From: JAJTHY01 sp964458795
Lineage (GTDB): Bacteria; Pseudomonadota; Alphaproteobacteria; Rickettsiales; Midichloriaceae
Direction of reading: 5' to 3'
NCBI GenBank assembly: GCA_964458795.1
Contig: CAYWJW010000018.1
Location: 1 to 29,961 of the forward strand
Length of the DNA stretch: 29,961 nucleotides
Positions 6,828 through 14,600 of the stretch are shown here, in pieces. The position numbers and the translations under genes were made by a program. The notes under the pieces were generated by a model, which worked only from the letters and a program-made list of their open reading frames with translations, did no database searches and had not been told where the DNA came from. Within the stretch, counting starts at the first letter, position 1. Each line of letters opens with the position of its first letter.

Positions 6828-6833
6828 TATAAT
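6828..6833 (+). promoter_or_regulatory. Candidate -10 box of the vapBC-recombinase operon
   Basis: TATAAT lies 41 nt before the antitoxin ATG. No good -35 box is seen at 16-18 nt, so the promoter may depend on an activator or the box may be incidental. Confidence 0.35.
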
Positions 6834-6874
6834 GTGTTAGATTCAATAGTAGGTATGAATATGAGTAATATATA

Positions 6875-7147
6875 ATGGATGATTTAAGAACACATATTGA
6901 TGCACAGGGCAAGGTTTTAATTCCTGCTAGGCTTCGAAAAAAGATGCAGTTTAAGAAATATGATACATTAATACTTAGGTATATTGATGAGAAATTAGTA
7001 ATACTTAAGCAAACGGATGTGATTAAACAAATTCAGGCAGATTTTAAAAGCCGGTCTAATTCTTCTAAACCTGCGGTTGAGGAATTTCTAGAGATGCGTC
7101 AGGCGGAGAGAGATTTGGAAAAGGAGAGGGATAATGACTCAGTATAG
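6875..7147 (+). CDS. vapB: VapB-like antitoxin, AbrB/SpoVT swapped-hairpin type
   Basis: A 90-residue protein. The N-terminal part (HIDAQGKVLIPARLRKKMQF, then KKYDTLILRYIDEKLVILK) is a classic AbrB/MazE-type swapped-hairpin DNA-binding domain. The C-terminal half is charged and helical and should bind the toxin. It overlaps the downstream PIN-domain gene by 14 nt, which implies translational coupling. It is expected to neutralise VapC and repress its own promoter. No strong ribosome-binding site is seen before ATG 6875; no better in-frame start exists. Confidence 0.85.
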   Translation: MDDLRTHIDAQGKVLIPARLRKKMQFKKYDTLILRYIDEKLVILKQTDVIKQIQADFKSRSNSSKPAVEEFLEMRQAERDLEKERDNDSV

Positions 7148-7532
7148 GAAGGTTATACTAGATGCATCTGCGCTTATTGCTTTGATGAACGGTGAAGCTG
7201 GGTCAACGATGGTTGAGGAGATAATAGGCGATTCTATTATGTCAGCTGTAAATGTTTCAGAAGTAGCTAAATTCCTTATAGACCGCAGAGGATATAGTAA
7301 GCAAGAAGCTGGGGAGGTTATAGAGCAACTTGTGAGCGATATAATGACTTTTAATAGTGAACAGGCATATGTTGCTGCGGAGCTGTATACTGCTACTAAA
7401 TCGTTTGGCTTATCTATGGGGGACAGAGCATGTCTTGCGCTTTCCAAGGTAGCTGGCTACCCCATCTACACCGCAGATACAATTTGGGATAAAGTAAAGG
7501 TAGTAGACATCAACATCAAACTGATACGGTAA
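7134..7532 (+). CDS. vapC: VapC-like PIN-domain ribonuclease toxin
   Basis: 132 residues, the usual VapC length. All four acidic PIN residues are present: D10 (VILDASAL), E43 (VSEVAK), D97 (MGDRACLAL) and D115 (YTADTIW). They bind Mg2+ or Mn2+ for RNA cleavage; VapC toxins often cut initiator tRNA or rRNA. The gene overlaps vapB by 14 nt and ends 1 nt before a serine recombinase start. The intact active site suggests a functional toxin-antitoxin pair that may stabilise this accessory region. Confidence 0.9.
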   Translation: MTQYRKVILDASALIALMNGEAGSTMVEEIIGDSIMSAVNVSEVAKFLIDRRGYSKQEAGEVIEQLVSDIMTFNSEQAYVAAELYTATKSFGLSMGDRACLALSKVAGYPIYTADTIWDKVKVVDINIKLIR

Positions 7533-7533
7533 T

Positions 7534-8085
7534 ATGTTAGTAGGATATGCCAGAGTCTCAACGACTGACCAAAACTTAGACCTGCAGATAGATGCTCTAA
7601 CCAAAGCAGGGTGCGAGAAGATATTCGCTGAGAAGATCACAGGAGCAACCTCAGATCGTACTGAATTAAACAGTATGAAGGAGTTTATACGAGATAATCA
7701 AGACACTGTAGTGGTTTACAAGTTGGATCGCCTAGGCAGGTCGCTTAAGAACCTCATTGATGAGATGCAGACTTTGCAGACTCGTGGAATTGGGTTCAAA
7801 TCTCTCCAAGAAAACATCGATACCACAACTTCCGGCGGACGTCTTTTTTTCCACGTATTTGCGGCCCTTGCAGAGTTTGAGCGGGACATAATCCGGGAGA
7901 GAACTCAGGCTGGTTTGAAGGCAGCAAGAGCTAGGGGGCGACTGGGGGGAAGGCCTAAGAAGCTGACAGAAGCCCAAATCCAGTTAATGAGAAAGCTCTA
8001 TGCGGATAAGGCCAATGATATCGCAGAAATCTGTAAGATGTTTAATATTGGTAAGGCTACTTTATTTAGGTTGGTTAGGGTTTAG
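7534..8085 (+). CDS. Serine recombinase (resolvase/invertase family)
   Basis: 183 residues, a normal length for Tn3-type resolvases and Hin/Pin invertases. It starts MLVGYARVST with catalytic Ser9, and carries KLDRLGRS, the GGRLFFHVFAALAEFERD core, RERTQAGLKAARARGR, a GGRPKKL linker, and a C-terminal helix-turn-helix (about 140-183, DIAEICKMFNIGKATLFRL). It should cut and rejoin DNA at paired res/gix-like sites. The ATG follows the vapC stop by one base, so it is probably translated by coupling in the same transcript. No transposase lies nearby, so it may be a stand-alone resolvase or invertase of a plasmid or lost transposon. Confidence 0.92.
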   Translation: MLVGYARVSTTDQNLDLQIDALTKAGCEKIFAEKITGATSDRTELNSMKEFIRDNQDTVVVYKLDRLGRSLKNLIDEMQTLQTRGIGFKSLQENIDTTTSGGRLFFHVFAALAEFERDIIRERTQAGLKAARARGRLGGRPKKLTEAQIQLMRKLYADKANDIAEICKMFNIGKATLFRLVRV

Positions 8086-8134
8086 GTGTGGAATTTATAA
8101 CGCTTACTTAAAACGAATTATGTGAGGAAAATAA

Positions 8135-8230
8135 GTGAACAAAAAGGCATTACAATTACAAATCTATGATGAGCGAAGCAGAGGCATGAGTAAAGCTGTT
8201 CTTGATATCTACATAGGTATCAAAAAATGA
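8135..8230 (+). CDS. Mini-ORF overlapping the GNAT start
   Basis: GTG at 8135 opens 31 codons reading MNKKALQLQIYDERSRGMSK and AVLDIYIGIKK, with TGA at 8228-8230 overlapping the GNAT ATG (ATGA). A GAGGAAAAT ribosome-binding element lies about 5 nt upstream, while no comparable one serves the GNAT gene. It could be a translational leader for the acetyltransferase or the remnant of a small antitoxin. I do not recognise the peptide. Confidence 0.4.
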   Translation: MNKKALQLQIYDERSRGMSKAVLDIYIGIKK

Positions 8231-8661
8231 TTATTGAATTTACACCATCTCCTATAACTTCTGATATTGACTTCTTGACGCATAAAATCAATGAAGAAAC
8301 GATTGCTTTTGGCACAGCAACACCTTTTGCATTCTTTATACGAGATGAAGACAATAAAATTATCGCAGGTGCTAGTGGTAGTGTTATTTTTGGATGCATT
8401 TACACCGACCAGCTATGGGTTGATAAAAATTATAGGAAATTAGGATATGGCAGAAAATTAATGGAACGGATTCATGATTATGGACGCGAATCAAAATGCC
8501 ACATTGCAACAGTTAATACGATGAGTTTTCAGACTGCGCGCGAGTTTTATGAGAAATTAGGGTATGTCGTGGATTTTGAGCGTTCTGGCTATAACAAAAA
8601 TTCTCAATGTATCTTCTTAAGACGGAGTTTGGACACTCTGAAATCACAGGTAAGTTTATGA
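8227..8661 (+). CDS. GNAT-family N-acetyltransferase
   Basis: 144 residues, the full length of a small GNAT. Motif A is clear: LWVDKNYRKLGYGRKLMERI, with the acetyl-CoA pyrophosphate loop R70-x-x-G-x-G75. Motif B follows (FQTAREFYEKLGYVVDFERSG). It transfers an acetyl group from acetyl-CoA to an amine; the acceptor is unknown. ATG overlaps the stop of a mini-ORF, suggesting coupling. The 3' end converges on the giant minus-strand gene with 13 nt between stops and no obvious terminator. With a small upstream ORF, a GNAT toxin-antitoxin arrangement is conceivable, but no RHH antitoxin is seen. Confidence 0.88.
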   Translation: MIIEFTPSPITSDIDFLTHKINEETIAFGTATPFAFFIRDEDNKIIAGASGSVIFGCIYTDQLWVDKNYRKLGYGRKLMERIHDYGRESKCHIATVNTMSFQTAREFYEKLGYVVDFERSGYNKNSQCIFLRRSLDTLKSQVSL

Positions 8662-8674
8662 AGTTTACTCATAA

Positions 8675-11600
8675 TCAATGGGTCATACCACCGTCTGATC
8701 TCTCCTTAAAAATGTCGGCAGTAAAATAACCTAATACTATACCGACTATGGTAAGGCTTGCACAGAGAGCTGCTGCAGATATAATATCTCTTGGAAAAGA
8801 TGTTCTAGAACATAAACCATAGCGTAGAGCATACCCAGTAGCTCCCCCAATCACTGCTCCTGTTACGGTGCAAATGATTCTCTTCCTAGCTTCTTGAGCC
8901 TTTTTGAACTCAGGTAAGAATATATCAGTTATCCACTTAGGTGTATTGTTCGTAAATTCATCAATAAAATCTTTAGGTAAAGAGCCATTCACATCAGCTA
9001 TTTTAGAGGCTCTATCGGCACGCTCAAATTTCTTATTAACAATTTTACTCCCGTCAATCTCATGCAAAGTAGATAATTGTCTCAAACTAACCGCAGTAGT
9101 AGGTTTCATACCCCATAAATTAAGTTGTTCAAAAAACCAAGAAGTCTTACTATTATTTTTCTGCATAACAAAATCAGCATCTTCTTCGTTAACTGCTGGA
9201 ATCGTTAAGGTTACATTATCTAACTGACCATTGGGTTTATAGGTGCAGTCTTTATTTACAGGTTGTATGGCATCCTCTATGCCTTTTTCCCTAAATGCTT
9301 TCACTAAAAGTTCGTTCATAATTGGTAAAGCAGAATTAACCATCAACTCTTTATCAGGATACCGCATACGCATAACTTTAGCGGGAAGAGCATGCATTAT
9401 CTTAGAAATATTTTTATGCCAATGCTCTGAGAACAAACTATAAAAGGTTCGTAATATACCCATGTTTACGATGAATGGGAAATCCTTAGCGGTCGAGACC
9501 ATCATTGTCATCTCTACATCGCGTAAATTGACCTTATTAGGGTTATCTATTGGTTTGGTAGAAGCCATAACAACCCACTGTTCTACATCATCACTTGGAT
9601 TTTTAAGCACATGGAAGCCAGCCAAACCTTTAGGTATATCTTCAGCCATTTTATAACGCGGATGATCAGATGCTTCCTTACCGAACTTCTTCATTTGGCT
9701 TCGCATTATATCAATTGTCTGAGCGCTCTGATAATTATTTTCAGCATAACTTTGCCAAAACTCCCGGTTAAGGTCCGTTACTTTGACCATAGTGAAATAT
9801 AAGTCCTCACTTTCTTGATACGAATAAGCCTCAGCTTCTGGGTTTAATCGTCTTAGCTCATTAAGCTCAGATTGCAGCGATTGAACTTCTTGTTCAATAC
9901 CCGCTATAGTCGTTTTGACTTCTTCATAACCCCGTGCATACGTAGCTCTAGAAGACGCGAATAAGTTCTCAGGATTATTTAATGTTCTTACAATTCGTCC
10001 TTTTGTGCTGTTAAAATTATCTGTAATTTTTTGTCTTTTACTCTTTACATCTCTCCCCTCACGGCTAACAACATCCTCAATGTCGCTAACTCCTAAAGCC
10101 GAGCTGTCTATCAGTGATTTAGCGAGTATTGGGTATATTACTCTTAGTGCATCATGTTCCAGACTTAAAGCATATCCCCCTTCAATTGCTTCAATATCTC
10201 CTAAAATTTCAAGTCCTAGCTTTGTAATTGTTGCAGCAAGATTCTCTTTTGAGGGATCTCCTGGAACTGAGGCAGCAGCCATCAATGTTGCTACTTCTTG
10301 CTCTGATAGAATGGTGCGGCAAGTTTCACAGTGCAATTCTGATATTCTCTGTGCTAATTGTTTAGACTGTTCTTTATTTGCGCATATGATTTTAAACCCA
10401 GGAGCAAGGAACATAATTTGTACAGCATCTGCATCTTCACTACCAAAGCACTGTATATTAAAATCTTTAAATACCTCGCGCATTGCTACTATAATTTTAG
10501 AGTCCTTGCTGATAAAATCTCCCTTATTATTATATTTTGAATGAAGATCTGCTATCGTCTTTTGTGCTGCCAAATAGATGGATTCTGCCACTTTAGGGGG
10601 TATAAACTGAGTTCTTTCCACCTCATCTATAGTATCTTCTATTTTGTCAGCCTCATCGTTGTATGCTTTTATAGCATCTTTAAACTCTTTATAGTAGTTA
10701 GTGTAAATCACTCTTGACTCATGATGAACACCACTAAGGTTACATACCTTTTGAGCATCTTCCAAGTTAGTGCAGTAATTTTGTATTTCAGGCACGCTAT
10801 CACTTATATCAACCAAGTTTTGTGCAGTTGGCAATCCAGTATAATCGGTTTTGAGTTTTGTCACTAAGGTATTAAGTGAAGCAGACCTATCAGTTACTTG
10901 TTGCAATAAGGCTTTGGCAAGTATTGGGTATAGTATTTTCAAAGATTGATACTCAAGACTTAGCTTATATCCTCCTTCAGTTGGCTGAGCAGCACCTAAG
11001 ATACCCAGGCCTAAAGCTTCCATAGCTGCTTCAAGTTTTTCAGTAGAGGGGCTGCCGGTGAATAGTTCTTCAGGTAGGGGAACATCTTCCTTAGCATTTC
11101 TTTCGCAAGCTGCGGCCATCACAGCTTCTACCTCTTCTCTGGTTAGAACGGTGCTACACTGCTCGTAGTGCAAGATTTGTATTCTAGTTAGCACTCCTTG
11201 CAATTTGTCCTTGTCCTTAGAACTGATGTAAAAGCCTTTTTCTCCAGCAAACGAAGTTAGGAGCCATGGATGCCTTGCTATATTGAAAGGTGGTTTATCT
11301 GGTTGTACACCAACTTCCCCAAATAGTTTACGCATTGCCACAACAATCCGTGAACTATCATCGGCTACAGCTCCGCTATTATTATATTCTACGTATATAT
11401 CCTCGCCTGTCTCTTCTAATATCTTTTCTCTTGCCACTGAGTATATGGATTCGGCAACCGCAGTGCTTACATAGACTTTATCTATTTCAGATTCGGTGAG
11501 ATCGGTAATCAGGGCTTGGTTGGTTATAGAGCATGGCATAATAAATCCGCCAGCTTCGTGTGTTGATGCATCTCGGGGATTGACTTTAAAGCCAGGAATT

Positions 11601-14600
11601 AGCTTCATAAGTATGTATATAAGTTTATCTTTTCTACTCTTCCCAGTGAGATCATCTATGCTAAATTTACACTTCTTCTTAGAGGATTCTTCACTGTACT
11701 TCATGTGAAGCTTTGTTTCCATTTCTGGAGTAAAATGGAAATATGGTGCCTCACCCCAATTCTTTAAGAATCTCGTGCTATCCAAGAAATCTAATTTACT
11801 TAGTAAAAGACCTTTGATCTTTTCCCAATCTTCTTTGTTACTTTTCAGATCATTCTGCAGAGACTCGGGAATATGATCTAAGACTCTATCCTTAGCGCCA
11901 TTTTCGGCACTGCTGAGTGCTAAGATCGTGGCTACTTTCTCTGGGGGCTGACTTAAGAATGTATTTCTTTCAAACTCTAAATCACAAGCTACATTATGAG
12001 TACCAGTGCTGGAATATAGCATCACATTAGAAACTTCAGAGCTCTCATGCCTAATCTCAATTGGCAAGCCATCTACTACAAAGTATTGGTTATACAAATC
12101 TTTACTAAAGTGCTTGCAGAACTGTGATAGATGAAGCCCAATACGATTTAGGTATCCATAGAAATTACCATCTTTGGTGGCGATTAGCTGCAAAAATTCA
12201 TCAAAATGAGGAGAAGCTTTAACTTGCAGGTATCTAGCACGGAACTTTCTACTTATTTCTATGGTATCAGACTTATCAAAATCGCATTTTATGTGTTTAT
12301 TGATAAGTTCTAAAATTTTTATTCCTAAATCTTCACCATAATAATCATGACATATCTCGACAAACTCATTTTGAATTTCTGGATCACTCTCTATTACCTC
12401 ACCGAAGTTTATTGTTTTCCCAGTTTTTCCATAATAGTAAAGGTTAGCAACTCCAATGAAGAATTGAACGGCTATTGAGCGTCCTCTCGCATCTTTAACA
12501 TCTGGGAATGGACTTGCTTCTTCATTTGCTGTGGCGATCTCCCAATTGGCTTCCGTTAGAATGCAATCAATTGCATCTTCAGGGGATGCTTCCACTTTAT
12601 TATCTACCACGCTTGTCACATATTCAAAGGTAGCTGGTTTAAATACTGTATCGCGCTTTTCATAATATGGCACATCAAATGCAATTTCAGGAATCTCTCT
12701 CTTTCTCAACAGCTCTGAGATGATTGTTTTAAGGTTAGTAAGGTCTTCATCACTCTTAAGGGTCTCTTCTCCATATCGCTTTTTATACTCATCAGCAGCA
12801 TATAATTTAGCTTTTTCTAGAGGGTATAGTTTAGGAGCTCCTGCTTTAGAACCTACTGATGCTCTATTAAAGGTGGCAAGGAGAGATGCGGCAAATCCTT
12901 TTTCATAGGCCTTATCTCCTTGACGTTTAAAGCTGCATAAGGGATTGTTAATACGTAGCCAACTGTCTTCCCACTTAGGGCTTAACCGCATACCTATGGC
13001 ATTCTCTCCTGCTTGTGCCAGAGCTGCGTTTATCTCCTTAGGATAAGCAGGCAAACCTCCACCTAAAGTACTCGAAAGAGCATTATTAGTTTTTAAGATA
13101 GTATTAAGCAGTGCTTGGTTTTGCTTGAGGCTTGCAAGGCGCTCTTGCTTAGCCTTACAATCACCAGCAACCGCTGCTATATCATTTTCTAGATCATCAA
13201 TGTATCGTGAAATTACACTAAACACGGTAAGCTTAGGCTCGATGCCAAGACCTATGCCCCAGAACTGTTTGGTTTCTCTTGCTGCTTGACATGTATTGTC
13301 CATTGCTATCTCTTCTCCACTGGTGATAGGGACAATCACATGTACTTGGTTTTTGTCATCCACATAAATATATGGATAACTACTTTTCTCAAATTGCTTA
13401 ACTAGAAGTCTTTTATTTTCAACTTCCTGCTGCTTTATCTCTTCCACAGTAAATTCCCGCTTACTGCTGGCCTCTTCTTTATTCTTTTCTTCAATTTGCG
13501 TAGCAAGCTCTTTCTGCCTAATGGTATCAATCTCGGCTATTACAGCTTCCAAAGATTCTTTACAACTTTTCTTCTTACTGGATTTACATTTTTGTAGTAT
13601 GTCATGGCCTATCTTGCTACCTTTACCTGGTAGCAGGCATTCCATGTAAGCTATGATGGAAAGCATTAAGGAGTTTTCAGCATTGATGTCGCTTTTTGGA
13701 GGCTCTGAGATTAGTATGTGTTGTAATTTAACACACATCGCACCTTGATATGACAATGCGTCAGTAAAATCTCTTTCAAAAGTAATCTCTTCTGTCTTAC
13801 CATTTATGGATTGGTAATACCTGTATTTGCATAATGGATATAGATCGTCATTTTCGCCAATTGCAACTTTATAGATAAGGCGCGTTGCGACTACTTTTCC
13901 TTCTTCATTCAGAACTGGCAGCAATATATAGTCAGTGGTGCTTTCTGCTGCTACTTCATCTTCCAAGGTATGCAAGAAGCGAGGCTGAATGAAGCTTCCA
14001 TTGTCTCCTTTAGGATCCCACAAAAGCTCCTTTTCCATATCCACATCTCTCTTCACTTGTGAAGATGGGCCTCCTAAAAGCAACTTCTCTATTCGCGCGC
14101 GTATAAAGCTTTCCTCCCAAGAGGCTTCATAATGAGACCTGTGTACTTGGGTATATAGGCAATCAACAGGGTTGGCGAATTCATCTTCCTTGATCAAAAG
14201 CTCCTGGGCACGGGCAATACATGCCCGTTCTTCGTTTGAGAGAACTTGATAATTTGTAGTTAGATATAATCCTAAACTTAGTGCTATACCTGGAACAGAA
14301 CCTTCTAAATAATCTTTAACTTCTGAAGCGCCTTTTTTGCTTAACAACACCTGTGATAAATCTTTTAACTTATCTTTTAGGTTGAATTCATAGGCATCAT
14401 CATCAAAGCGACCTCCTCCTCGCGTAGGAAAACGTTCACCTCTCCCATAAGCCTCTTCAACATCACCAGTATAAGCTTTAAGCTTAACTAAAGCATCTTT
14501 ACACAATTGCAATTGATTACGATCATTCTTAAATGATGATATATTCTCAGCATAGGCTTGGATGAGTGCTTTCTGCATATCCGCAGTTACTACAACAGAG

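Noticed and set aside
10005..10544. 179-codon plus-strand frame inside the GpA gene
   Set aside because: It is long for a shadow, but it is antisense to a region of GpA that is duplicated and conserved in GpB, and it has a Ser/Leu/Ile-rich composition typical of antisense frames.
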